64,000 nt of DNA from Bacillus oleivorans (GTDB lineage: Bacteria > Bacillota > Bacilli > Bacillales > JC228). Positions 36,471-44,542 of this stretch are shown here, piece after piece. Both the position numbers and the translations under genes were made by a program. The notes under the pieces were generated by a model. That model searched no databases. It worked only from the letters and a program-made list of their open reading frames with translations, and was not told the origin of the DNA. Position 1 is the stretch's first letter. Each line of letters starts with the position of its first letter. The stretch is from positions 434,001 to 498,000 of the forward strand of contig NZ_OAOP01000002.1 of NCBI RefSeq assembly GCF_900207585.1, written 5' to 3'.

Positions 36471-37439
36471 ATGCAATTCCCATATACAAAAGTTCATGGA
36501 TCTAGAAACGATTTTATTTTAATAGATGAAGCAGCCGTTGGTACTAACTGGGCGGATGAGGAAAGAGTTCATTTAACTTTACGCTTATGTAACCGTCAGG
36601 AAGGAATTGGTGCTGATGGAATCCTTTTTGTATCAGAAAGTAATAAAGCTGATGGCAAAATGCGAGTGTTTAATGCCGATGGCTCTGAGGCTTCAATGTG
36701 CGGAAACGGACTTCGCTGTGTCGCGAGATACTTGATTGAAAAGCACGGAAAAGAGGAGCTAAAGGTCGAAACGATGAAAGCGACCTTGTCTGTTAAAAAA
36801 GAGGCTGAGATTTTCCCTGATATCCCAACTTTTGCTGTAGAAATCTCACCTGTTTCTTTTAACCCAAGTGATCTTCCCATGAATGTGAAAATGGACGCGG
36901 TCATCAATCAGGTTATCCCTGAAATTCAACCTGAGCGAAAATGGTCTGCTTTAGCAGTTCCCAATCCACATTTAATCACGGTGGTGGATGGGGATATAAT
37001 CAAGTCGAATGAGCAAAAAAAGATTGCGCAATATTTAAATGGGGAAAATCCAATTTGTCCGGACGGAGTAAATGTCAGCTATGTGGTGCCATTATCTGAA
37101 GGAAATATCTTTGTAAAAACATACGAAAGAGGCGTAGGATTTACAAACGCTTGTGGAACAGCAATGTCTGCCTCTACTTTTATCACATGTGAACTGGGAT
37201 TAAATAACTGGGGAGAGAAAATCAACGTATTTAACCCTGGTGGTAAAGTACAGTGTATCGCACACAATACTTCAGATAATGTGTCGATTCAATTAATTGG
37301 AAATGCAACTTATGAACATGAAGGGGTCATCCATTGGAATGATCAGGATATCAGCTTTAGTGTCCAAACCCAATTTGAAAACGAACAGCAAGCCTATAAA
37401 AAACTGGAAGAAAACATAGGCACAGTTCTTGCATTTTGA
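36471..37439 (+). CDS. dapF: Diaminopimelate epimerase-like protein
   Basis: Proline-racemase-fold epimerase; DapF interconverts LL- and meso-diaminopimelate for lysine and peptidoglycan synthesis. The two catalytic Cys are present: Cys77 in S-M-C-G-N-G-L-R-C and Cys228 in T-N-A-C-G-T-A-M-S. At 322 residues it is longer than the usual ~285-residue Bacillus DapF, and the second motif reads A-C-G-T-A-M-S-A instead of the usual A-C-G-T-G-A-x-A. It may therefore be a paralogue with another amino-acid substrate, a point I cannot settle. RBS AAAGGA. Its last codons merge with the palindromic element at 37439. Confidence 0.85.
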   Translation: MQFPYTKVHGSRNDFILIDEAAVGTNWADEERVHLTLRLCNRQEGIGADGILFVSESNKADGKMRVFNADGSEASMCGNGLRCVARYLIEKHGKEELKVETMKATLSVKKEAEIFPDIPTFAVEISPVSFNPSDLPMNVKMDAVINQVIPEIQPERKWSALAVPNPHLITVVDGDIIKSNEQKKIAQYLNGENPICPDGVNVSYVVPLSEGNIFVKTYERGVGFTNACGTAMSASTFITCELGLNNWGEKINVFNPGGKVQCIAHNTSDNVSIQLIGNATYEHEGVIHWNDQDISFSVQTQFENEQQAYKKLEENIGTVLAF

Positions 37440-37502
37440 AACAGAGGGACGGTTCTTGCGTTTCAAAAGTTAGAATGAAACAGAAGAACCGTCCCTCTGT
37501 TT
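37439..37502. repeat. Palindromic MITE-like element / hairpin
   Basis: Perfect 19-bp arms (AAACAGAGGGACGGTTCTT at 37439-37457 and its complement at 37484-37502) enclosing a second GTTTCA/TGAAAC stem. The GGGACGGTTCT sequence is a motif I associate with dispersed palindromes in Bacillus genomes. A partial direct repeat of the GTTCTTGCGTTTC block lies in the last codons of dapF (GTTCTTGCATTTT). It may double as a terminator between convergent dapF and ligD. Confidence 0.75.
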
Positions 37503-37515
37503 CTCCCTCTGTTGC

Positions 37516-39339
37516 TCATTGCTTCTTCAAAAACTGGATGATTTCATCAAAGGGCTGTTCTTCTCGCACTAAATCGATTTTCCAAAAGGGGCAGCCTAAA
37601 TTCCTGGTTCGCTTGCGGACAACCTCTATGGTAAACGTTTTAGGCGATAATTCTTCATCGACCTCGTCCCAATATAATGGGGTGGCCACAAGTCCTTCTT
37701 CATTGCCGCGGACTGAATAAGGAGCGACAATCGTTTTTCCTTTCCCATGTTGAATGTAATCCAAATAGAGTCGATTTTTCCGATTTTTCTTGAGCCTCTC
37801 GATCGTAAATATGTCCTCATGGTTCGTCAAAACAGAGCGGGCTAAAAACTCCATAAAAATAGCTGTATCATCATAGGAGTATGTTTTTGGCAGGGGAATA
37901 TAGACCTGCAGCCCTTTATTGCCTGACGTCTTAATAAATGAATGTAAATGAAGCTGATCTGCTTGCTGTTTGATTAAGGTGGCCGCTTTAACCGCAAGCT
38001 GAAAATGATCACGTGAAGGCGGGTCTAAGTCAAATACAATTTCTGAAGTCCCTTTCTGTTTATATGTATTAAAGGGAACATGAAATTCAAAGGCAAGCTG
38101 ATTACCGAGCCACAAATACGTCCTTAAGTCATTACATATAATGTAGTCGATATCCTCATGCTTAATCGTTTTGATAAAATCAGGGGCATAGTCGGGACAA
38201 TTTTTCTGATAAAAACTTTCGCCCATAACACCGTGCGGATATCGAATGACAGTCAATAACCGGTCCTGTAAAAATGGCTGTATAAAACCATAAATTTCTC
38301 TCATGTATCCCAAATAGGTAACTTTATCAATCCCTTCCCATAACGGCTTATCGGGATGGGTAATTTCTACCTCTTTAGGCATGTTCAACAGGTCGACTTT
38401 ATATTTTTCTAAAGTACAGTCTTCCGGTTTTATATCAAAACGAAACGATACGAAGTGTGGTTCTCTTAATTCATTTTCAGCTACTTTCTCTAAGAATTTT
38501 ACTTCTACACAAATAGCAGGTTCCACAATGCGAAAGGAACCGGATACTGACACAGTATTTTGTTTTATGACTTGATTAAGTGCATCCTTCTCTTCCTTTG
38601 AGATTCCAAAGTAAAACAGTCCTACCTCAACGACTTGGCCCCCATCATAAACGCCAATATAATAATAGCCGTTTTTACTATCGAGTCTTGTGATAAATGC
38701 GGTAATATGAATCCAGTTTTTATCTTTGATCCAAAGGCTAGTCCGTTTTCCTTCCTCCCAAGCTGACTTTTTAGATTTAGCTACGATTCCTTCGCCATCA
38801 TAATCTCTTACCAAATTCCATACATCATTAAGCTTCCGATAAGAAGGAATCAGCTGGATGACTCTTGGATTCCCTGGAGAAGGATGTAATGGTAACTCAA
38901 GATCCTTAAAGAGCTGCTCCAAAGTTTCCTTTCTTTTCGGATACGATTGTTTTCGGATATCCTGACCCTTAAAAACTAATAGATCAAATACTAAAAATGA
39001 ACATGGAAATCTTTCATATTCTGCTTGGATTCTTTCTTTCGAACGCATCCGGCCGCGCTGCTGGACTTTAGAAAAGCTTGCATGATATGGAGATAGAAGC
39101 ATGACGAGTTCACCATCAAGCTGCAAAGGTAAAAAGGGTTGAAATAACTCTCTATGCTCTTGGTAAAACTCATAAACTTCAGGGAAAATGGATGATAAAT
39201 CATTTCCGTTTCTGCTCTTAAATTCAAAGGAATTTTCATCGATAAATAACAAGCCCCGAAATCCATCATATTTAATTTCATAGTTCCAGTCTTTTGAATT
39301 AGGAATTTCACCGAGTTCAGGCAGCATTGGTTTCCACAT
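37516..39339 (-). CDS. ligD: ATP-dependent DNA ligase/polymerase LigD (NHEJ)
   Basis: Bacterial non-homologous end-joining enzyme that, with Ku, rejoins double-strand breaks, classically during spore germination in Bacillus. From the ATG at 39339 (AGGAGGTG upstream; 607 aa) the ligase domain comes first: nucleotidylated Lys23 in E-I-K-Y-D-G-F-R, then D-G-E-L-V and the D-G-E-G-I-V-A-K motif IV. The polymerase/primase domain follows (~325-600) with F-D-L-D-P-P and E-R-L-K-K-N-R-K-N-R-L-Y-L-D-Y. No phosphoesterase domain is present, as in B. subtilis YkoU. It is divergent from ku with a 125-bp spacer. Confidence 0.95.
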   Translation of the reverse strand: MWKPMLPELGEIPNSKDWNYEIKYDGFRGLLFIDENSFEFKSRNGNDLSSIFPEVYEFYQEHRELFQPFLPLQLDGELVMLLSPYHASFSKVQQRGRMRSKERIQAEYERFPCSFLVFDLLVFKGQDIRKQSYPKRKETLEQLFKDLELPLHPSPGNPRVIQLIPSYRKLNDVWNLVRDYDGEGIVAKSKKSAWEEGKRTSLWIKDKNWIHITAFITRLDSKNGYYYIGVYDGGQVVEVGLFYFGISKEEKDALNQVIKQNTVSVSGSFRIVEPAICVEVKFLEKVAENELREPHFVSFRFDIKPEDCTLEKYKVDLLNMPKEVEITHPDKPLWEGIDKVTYLGYMREIYGFIQPFLQDRLLTVIRYPHGVMGESFYQKNCPDYAPDFIKTIKHEDIDYIICNDLRTYLWLGNQLAFEFHVPFNTYKQKGTSEIVFDLDPPSRDHFQLAVKAATLIKQQADQLHLHSFIKTSGNKGLQVYIPLPKTYSYDDTAIFMEFLARSVLTNHEDIFTIERLKKNRKNRLYLDYIQHGKGKTIVAPYSVRGNEEGLVATPLYWDEVDEELSPKTFTIEVVRKRTRNLGCPFWKIDLVREEQPFDEIIQFLKKQ

Positions 39340-39464
39340 GTACGAACACCTCCTCATTAGCATTGCCCAATCAGGTCAAATTTTTCCATAATATTTACCG
39401 GATTAGAATCTGGCCATTTCCCTCAAACTAACGGTATATACACAACTGAAAAGCGAGGGATTAG

Positions 39465-40310
39465 ATGCACACCATATGGAAGGGCAGTATAAGCTTTGGT
39501 CTCGTTAATATTCCGGTGAAGCTTCATGCGGCAACAGATGATAAAGGGGTAAAATTTAGAACACTTCATGAAAAGTGTCATTCGCCAATCCGTTATGAGA
39601 AGGTTTGTCCTGTTTGTGAGGAGGAAGTGAAGCAGGACGAAATGGTAAAGGCTTATGAATATACAAAGGGAAAATTTATTATTGTGGATGATAAAGAATT
39701 AGAAGAGTTAAAAAATCAGGCAGAGGAAAGAGCGGTTGAAATCGTTCAGTTTGTCAAAATTGAAGAAATCGACCCGATTTATTTTGATAAAAGCTATTAT
39801 TTGTCACCCAATGAAGGAGGAACTAAAGCATATTCATTATTAAGGGAAGCGTTAGCTGAATCAGGTAAGGTCGGAATTGCAAAAATGGTATTCCGCTCAA
39901 AGGAACAACTAGCGGTTTTGCGTGTTTATGAGGATACGATTGTAATGGAGACGATTCATTATCCAGATGAAGTAAGAAATGCGAAGGATGTCCCGAACGT
40001 TCCTGAGAAAAGTGAACTGTCAAAGAAGGAACTTGATACGGCGATTTTACTGATTGACCAATTAACCGCAGAATTCAATCCTGAAGAGTTTCATGATGAA
40101 TATCGTGAAGCTGTTCTGCAATTTATTGAGGGAAAACGAACAGGAGAACAGGTTGTTACTCCAAAAGAAAAAGACAAGCCAACCAATGTTACCGATCTTA
40201 TGGCTGCTTTACAAGCATCTATTGATAAAACAAAACCTAAGACTAAAGTAAAACCTGCAGCAAAGAAGAAAGCAGGAACAACTAAAGCAAAAGCTAAGAA
40301 AAACGCATAA
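39465..40310 (+). CDS. ku: DNA end-binding protein Ku
   Basis: Homodimeric ring that binds double-strand ends and recruits LigD. Family sequence starts M-H-T-I-W-K-G-S-I-S-F-G-L-V-N-I-P-V-K-L and includes C-P-V-C-E-E-E-V and Y-Y-L-S-P-N. The core is ~255 residues, followed by a Lys/Ala/Pro-rich basic tail (K-x-K-x-K-P-A-A-K-K-K) that in other Ku proteins binds DNA. Divergent arrangement with ligD is the usual Bacillus NHEJ module; expression in the forespore is known in B. subtilis but no sigma-G promoter could be confidently drawn here. Confidence 0.96.
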   Translation: MHTIWKGSISFGLVNIPVKLHAATDDKGVKFRTLHEKCHSPIRYEKVCPVCEEEVKQDEMVKAYEYTKGKFIIVDDKELEELKNQAEERAVEIVQFVKIEEIDPIYFDKSYYLSPNEGGTKAYSLLREALAESGKVGIAKMVFRSKEQLAVLRVYEDTIVMETIHYPDEVRNAKDVPNVPEKSELSKKELDTAILLIDQLTAEFNPEEFHDEYREAVLQFIEGKRTGEQVVTPKEKDKPTNVTDLMAALQASIDKTKPKTKVKPAAKKKAGTTKAKAKKNA

Positions 40311-40410
40311 CAGACGTGAATTGCAACATCATTAATGTGTAAGAAAAATGGGCAAAACTCTCATTTCCGACATAGTCTAAACTAACAGCGTGTTGGAAAT
40401 GAGGGAGACT

Positions 40411-41373
40411 ATGAGAAAAGTACTGATTTTACTAGATCCAGGGATTGATGACTCGTTAGCATTGATGTATATCCTGATGCATCCTGAGTATAAAGTCCTC
40501 GGCATTGTAGCCAGCTATGGAAACGTAACGAAGCAACAGGCAATTGAAAATGTCGCCTATCTCCTGGATTTAGCGGGTATTAAGGATATACCGATAATCG
40601 CCGGTGTCACCGGACCTCTAACAGGAGAACTGGTCCCATATTATCCTGAAATCCATGGAGAGGAAGGACTGGGACCAATCAAACCTCCCCCAAATGTATA
40701 TGCCGGCCAGGAGGTTTTCGATGTTGATAAAGCCAGAGAGATTATCGAAAAACATGGCAATGAATTAACAATTGTTAACTTAGGAAGGCTTTCAGATTTA
40801 GCGATGCTCTACATTCTGTATGGGCCAGAATTTATGAATCAAGTAAAAGAAATCTATTTAATGGGAGGAGCTTTCTTAGTTCCTGGAAATGTAACACCGG
40901 TTGCAGAGGCAAATTTTTTTGCCGATCCTATTGCTGCGGACCTGGTTTTGGAAAAGGCAGAAAGAGTAACGATTTTCCCTTTAAATGTAACTAATAAAGC
41001 TTTATTAACCCCTGAAATAGTTGAATATTTAACCGAAAATAGCAAGTCATCTTACGCCTTTTTATTTGAACCGATTTTTGATTACTATTTTAATGCTTAC
41101 CGAAAATTAATCCCAGGCATTCAGGGAGCACCGATTCACGATCTTTTAGTTGTAAGTGCCCTCGCCAATCCTGAAATTGTAAAAACACTTAGACGAAGAG
41201 TGAGAGTTGATCCAAAAGGTGAAATTACAAAAGGAGTCAGTATAGCTGATTTTCGGCCGCTGCCAAATGAAGAATCTGCCGAAACATTGGATTCAATCGC
41301 AATGGAAATTGATTATCCGGCCTTTCTTGAAGATGTGGTAGGTATTTTTCTCAGAGGGCAAATTGAACAATAA
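40411..41373 (+). CDS. Inosine/uridine-preferring nucleoside hydrolase
   Basis: Hydrolyses the N-glycosidic bond of ribonucleosides in salvage. The 320-residue protein from ATG 40411 (GAGGGAG upstream) carries the Ca2+-binding D-P-G-I-D-D-S-L-A-L near the N-terminus (consensus D-T-D-x-G-x-D-D-A), A-E-A-N-F-F-A-D-P-I-A-A-D and H-D-L-L-V-V near residue 245 (consensus H-D-P-L). The upstream GTG at 40390 has no RBS. The first Asp triad reads D-P-G instead of D-T-D, which slightly deviates from the classic motif. It may share a unit with ku. Confidence 0.9.
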   Translation: MRKVLILLDPGIDDSLALMYILMHPEYKVLGIVASYGNVTKQQAIENVAYLLDLAGIKDIPIIAGVTGPLTGELVPYYPEIHGEEGLGPIKPPPNVYAGQEVFDVDKAREIIEKHGNELTIVNLGRLSDLAMLYILYGPEFMNQVKEIYLMGGAFLVPGNVTPVAEANFFADPIAADLVLEKAERVTIFPLNVTNKALLTPEIVEYLTENSKSSYAFLFEPIFDYYFNAYRKLIPGIQGAPIHDLLVVSALANPEIVKTLRRRVRVDPKGEITKGVSIADFRPLPNEESAETLDSIAMEIDYPAFLEDVVGIFLRGQIEQ

Positions 41374-41383
41374 CATGGATTAT

Positions 41384-41431
41384 TTGACATTTGTTTATAT
41401 ACCTTTTATAATGATATTGAAAATCATTCTC
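41384..41431 (+). promoter_or_regulatory. Consensus sigma-A promoter overlapped by a Fur box
   Basis: TTGACA (41384-41389), exact 17-bp spacer, TATAAT (41407-41412), immediately followed by GATATTGAAAATCATTCTC (41413-41431), which matches 16 of 19 positions of the Fur box GATAATGATAATCATTATC. The box covers the transcription start, so Fur-iron would block initiation. Confidence 0.9.
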
Positions 41432-41511
41432 AAAATCCCCCCTCGATCTTTGAGATGAAAAATAGGACAAAAAACAGGGAAGATCTGTAATGGATCTTTC
41501 CTGTTTTTTTA
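41419..41511 (+). ncRNA. fsrA: Fur-controlled small RNA, FsrA-like
   Basis: Predicted ~92-nt transcript starting at the Fur-box promoter and ending at a strong terminator, with no credible ORF. The 5' part folds as a hairpin (TCATTCTCAAA pairing with TTTGAGATGA) whose loop exposes CCCCCCTC (41437-41444), an anti-Shine-Dalgarno-like C-rich seed. An A-rich linker separates it from the terminator hairpin. Size, Fur control, C-rich seed and layout match FsrA, the iron-sparing sRNA of B. subtilis. Identity with FsrA is inference from these features, not from alignment. Confidence 0.75.
41472..41511 (+). terminator. Terminator of the FsrA-like sRNA
   Basis: AACAGGGAAGATC / GATCTTTCCTGTT stem (one G-T pair), 7-nt loop, T7. 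Confidence 0.93.
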
Positions 41512-41623
41512 AGGATTTCTATTGTTTTCCTCCCAATCTTCAACATTCATTTTTATATTTCATCTTTCATCGAATAAACTCCAAACCAATACAGAAAATA
41601 ATCAAAAAAAGAAGGAGGAAAAA

Positions 41624-41656
41624 ATGGAAAGACTAAAAGAAACCAAAAAAAGCTGA
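41624..41656 (+). other. 10-codon ORF with ideal RBS
   Basis: GAAGGAGG followed by ATG and ten codons (M-E-R-L-K-E-T-K-K-S-stop). A one-base change in the A-run would join it to a frame of ~40 further codons. It could be a leader peptide for the hydrolase gene or the scar of a broken small gene. Confidence 0.3.
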
Positions 41657-41748
41657 CCTCAAAATAAGTACCCAGAAAAACCATCAGCAAGCTAATGTGA
41701 TTAATAAAATTCTAATTCCAATAAAGTTGGATCATGGGAGAGAAGCTT

Positions 41749-42522
41749 ATGCAATTCATAGAATTTAAAGATATACAGCTGGCTTACTATGACAAAGGTA
41801 AAGGCACACCGATTATTATGCTTCATCCGCCAGGTTTTGGATATAAAGTGTTTTACAGACAATTCCCGCTATCCCAACAATTTCGATTAATCATTCCTGA
41901 TTTAAGCGGGCATGGAAATAGCGGGACTTACACGACAACTCCAACGATTGATGATTATGTAGAGGAAATAAAGGCTTTAATTGACCATCTAGGATTAAAA
42001 TCTATATATTTATTTGGATATTCTTCTGGAGGATCTGTTGCTCAGGCTTTTGCCATTAAGTATCAGCACATAGTGAAGGGTTTGATATTGAGCGGTGCAT
42101 ATCCAAAAGTTCAATCCATTATATTTAACATTGAACACCGGCTTGGAATTATGCTGGCTAAGCGAAACCCGAAGCTTTTATCGAAGCTTTTAAGTAAAAC
42201 TCATGGCCTCGATTACCATAGCACTACCGAAGTATATTGGTACTCCCGAAAGACGCATCCTTTAGTTTGGGCCAATTTTTATAAGCAAGCTCTTAATTAT
42301 AACTGTATCAGCGAACTTAATAAGTTAAAAATACCTATATTATTGCTCTATGGGACAGTAGCTGATCCGATTAATAAACATAATCGGATTTACCAAAAAT
42401 ATTTAAATCCCAAAATCAAATTTATCAACAGAGGAACCCATCTGCTTCCTATTTATTTTGCAGAAGAACTAAACCTGCAAATTCTGAACTTCATTAAAAA
42501 AAGCGATCAAGTGTCTACATAA
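41749..42522 (+). CDS. Alpha/beta hydrolase
   Basis: A 257-residue alpha/beta-hydrolase-fold protein. Oxyanion region I-M-L-H-P-P-G-F-G, nucleophile elbow G-Y-S-S-G-G (Ser), acid D in Y-G-T-V-A-D-P-I and catalytic His in R-G-T-H-L-L-P are all in place, so it should be an active esterase/lipase-like enzyme. The ATG at 41749 (M-Q-F-I-E-F-K) has GGGAGAG upstream; the ATG at 41734 is less likely. It is convergent with the MFS gene and shares the terminator region. Substrate unknown. Confidence 0.88.
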   Translation: MQFIEFKDIQLAYYDKGKGTPIIMLHPPGFGYKVFYRQFPLSQQFRLIIPDLSGHGNSGTYTTTPTIDDYVEEIKALIDHLGLKSIYLFGYSSGGSVAQAFAIKYQHIVKGLILSGAYPKVQSIIFNIEHRLGIMLAKRNPKLLSKLLSKTHGLDYHSTTEVYWYSRKTHPLVWANFYKQALNYNCISELNKLKIPILLLYGTVADPINKHNRIYQKYLNPKIKFINRGTHLLPIYFAEELNLQILNFIKKSDQVST

Positions 42523-42543
42523 CGAGTAGACTATTGATCGCTT
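42494..42543 (-). terminator. Terminator of MFS gene (minus strand)
   Basis: AGCGATCAA-TAGTCTAC / GTAGACACTTGATCGCT hairpin, then T7 on the minus strand. It overlaps the 3' ends of both convergent genes. Confidence 0.85.
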
Positions 42544-43790
42544 TCTGGTTTAATTGCTTTAAAGGTGAGTAAGCATGACAATAAACAAAGAACTAAAAAT
42601 GCACCAAATATCCAAGCCTTTTGCGTTTTCATAAGCAAGGCTACAATGGGAGGTCCTGCAGCCACTCCGACAAATCTCATAGAACTATAAAGTGAAGTAA
42701 TCGTTCCGCGCTGCTCTTTTTCGACTCCTTCTGTGATGAGTGCATCAAGTGATGGCAGTGCTACACCAATCCCAATTCCGCCAATTGTAAAAAGTACGAT
42801 CAAGTACCAGAGCTGTGTCGAAAAAATCACAAGAAATCCGGTTATACCGAGTGCCAGAACACCAAAAAAAGTCAGCCATTTCATTAATACTTTATTTTTC
42901 TTAATGACTTTTCCGGCAATAAAAGAAGCTAAACATAGAGCCCCTAAAGGAATCGCTAAGTAAAACCCTTTTTGAATGTCTTTGATATTATATTGATCCT
43001 CAAAGATTTTCGATAGGTAGAACAGTTCTCCGAATAAAACAAGCATTAATATGCCACCAATAAAAAAGATCGAAAAAAGCCACTTTCCATCTATATGAAA
43101 GATTTTTTTAATATTTTTTATGAAATAACCAAAACTGACAACTTCTTGATCTTTTTTTGGTGTCTTCACTAATAGCATAACCATTAATATGGTGATTGCA
43201 CAAAAAAACGGAAATGCAAAAAAAGGAATATACCAAATAATTGCTGCCAATGCTGCACCAAGCACAGGACTTAATACTTTCCCAAAAGTATTGGCAGTCT
43301 CAATTACTCCTAATGCACTGCTAACATCTTCTTCTTTTCGAAACATATCTCCAACAAGCGGCAAGACAATTGGGAAAGCTCCTGCAGCTCCAACTCCTTG
43401 CAAAAGCCGTCCGAACAAAATAAAAAGGTAAGCCGATTCCACCAGCCATCCCGCTATGCCAGAAATCAGCCCACCAATTGCAGCAATGAACAAACTGGGG
43501 ATAATTATTTTTTTTCTTCCCCATTTATCTGACAAAAAGCCTGCAATCGGAATTAAGATAATGGCAACTATTGAATAAACCGTTATAATTAAACTGGATT
43601 GAAAAGGACTTATATTCAATTCTTTTTCCATTGTAGGGAGGACAGGGAGAAGCATGGAATTACCAAGAGTCATCACTAGTGGAATCGATGCTAATGAAAC
43701 AATCGCCCATTTTTGCTGATGGGTTTCGTTATTTGTAATACTCTTAGGATCTGTAAATTCAGCCCCATTCAAGCCTTCAATATGTTCCAT
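42531..43790 (-). CDS. MFS transporter, drug:H+ antiporter type
   Basis: A 419-residue, 12-TM major facilitator. The DHA1 motif A between TM2 and TM3 reads G-F-L-S-D-K-W-G-R-K-K, and the motif-C region G-R-L-L-Q-G-V-G-A-A-G-A-F-P follows. The central cytoplasmic loop lies near residues 200-220 (K-T-P-K-K-D-Q-E). The ATG at 43790 has GAGGGG upstream; the TTG two codons earlier is unlikely. Efflux of small hydrophobic compounds is the usual role; no substrate is implied by the neighbours. Confidence 0.9.
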   Translation of the reverse strand: MEHIEGLNGAEFTDPKSITNNETHQQKWAIVSLASIPLVMTLGNSMLLPVLPTMEKELNISPFQSSLIITVYSIVAIILIPIAGFLSDKWGRKKIIIPSLFIAAIGGLISGIAGWLVESAYLFILFGRLLQGVGAAGAFPIVLPLVGDMFRKEEDVSSALGVIETANTFGKVLSPVLGAALAAIIWYIPFFAFPFFCAITILMVMLLVKTPKKDQEVVSFGYFIKNIKKIFHIDGKWLFSIFFIGGILMLVLFGELFYLSKIFEDQYNIKDIQKGFYLAIPLGALCLASFIAGKVIKKNKVLMKWLTFFGVLALGITGFLVIFSTQLWYLIVLFTIGGIGIGVALPSLDALITEGVEKEQRGTITSLYSSMRFVGVAAGPPIVALLMKTQKAWIFGAFLVLCLLSCLLTFKAIKPESDQ

Positions 43791-43897
43791 GATCAATCCC
43801 CTCTTTGAAAAATCATTATTCTTAATATGAACCGGATTCCCTTAAATTATTGACTGATTATAGAGCATAAGGATTTCCATTTTTTTAAATATAGAGG

Positions 43898-43926
43898 TTG
43901 ACATTTGAATTTTCCCGTAATATGAT
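43898..43926 (+). promoter_or_regulatory. Sigma-A promoter of the trp operon
   Basis: TTGACA, 17-bp spacer, TATGAT. Predicted start near 43933 gives a ~610-nt leader holding two T-boxes. Confidence 0.85.
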
Positions 43927-43940
43927 AATTAACAAATTCA

Positions 43941-44198
43941 TTACGGTAAAGCGATGATGGAGAGTAGTAACTAGTCTGCGTTTCTTTAGAGAGCTGGTGG
44001 TTGGTGCAAACCAGTGTAACCGATTAGTGAATGGACTTCTGAGCTTCCAAACTGAAATCGTTCGGAGAGTAGGATTTGGCGATTGGCCTGTTCGTTATAA
44101 TAGGCAATCATTCATTTTGGATGATAAAGTGAGCTTTTTAGCTAATAAAGGTGGCACCGCGGGGTACTTCGTCCTTTCAAGGAGAAGTACCCCTTTTT
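43941..44198 (+). ncRNA. T-box leader 1 (tRNA-Trp specific)
   Basis: Contains the stem-I elements, the specifier context G-A-A-TGG-A-C with TGG (Trp) at 44032-44034, the T-box GGTGGCACCGCGG (44150-44162) that pairs with the uncharged tRNA acceptor end, and a terminator (GGGGTACTTC / GAAGTACCCC, T5; 44161-44197). Confidence 0.92.
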
Positions 44199-44222
44199 GC
44201 GTTTACAAATAAAACTGATATG

Positions 44223-44498
44223 AAAAATCGACGATTGAGAATAGTAAGAGGCATCACATCTTTTCCAGAGAGTCAGGGATGGTGGAATCCTGATAAAGAA
44301 AAGCTTCTGAATGGACTCATGAGACATCCTTTGAAACGTTTGGAGTAGAGGGATGCGGACCCCGCCGTTATCCGGGAAGGGATTGTTTTTTGGAATCCCG
44401 AAAAGAGTGGGAGCGTATACGCTCCAACTAGAGGTGGTACCGCGGTAATTCGTCCTCTTCTTGTACATGTTTTTCGTGCAGGAAGAGGGCTTTTTTTA
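44223..44498 (+). ncRNA. T-box leader 2 (tRNA-Trp specific)
   Basis: Second complete element in tandem, with the same specifier context G-A-A-TGG-A-C (TGG at 44312-44314), T-box GGTGGTACCGCGG (44433-44445) and its own terminator (CCTCTTC...GAAGAGG, T7; 44454-44497). Both must be read through for trp expression. Confidence 0.92.
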
Positions 44499-44542
44499 TT
44501 ATTAAGTATAGCAGAGATTTAGAAAGGAGAGTTTAGCCTGAG

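Noticed and set aside
37439-37502. Full transposon insertion
   Set aside because: Only a 64-bp palindrome with no transposase and no clear target-site duplication, so it is listed as a MITE-like repeat only.
44142-44468. ORFs inside the trp leader
   Set aside because: They read through two T-boxes and their terminators, and have no ribosome binding site.
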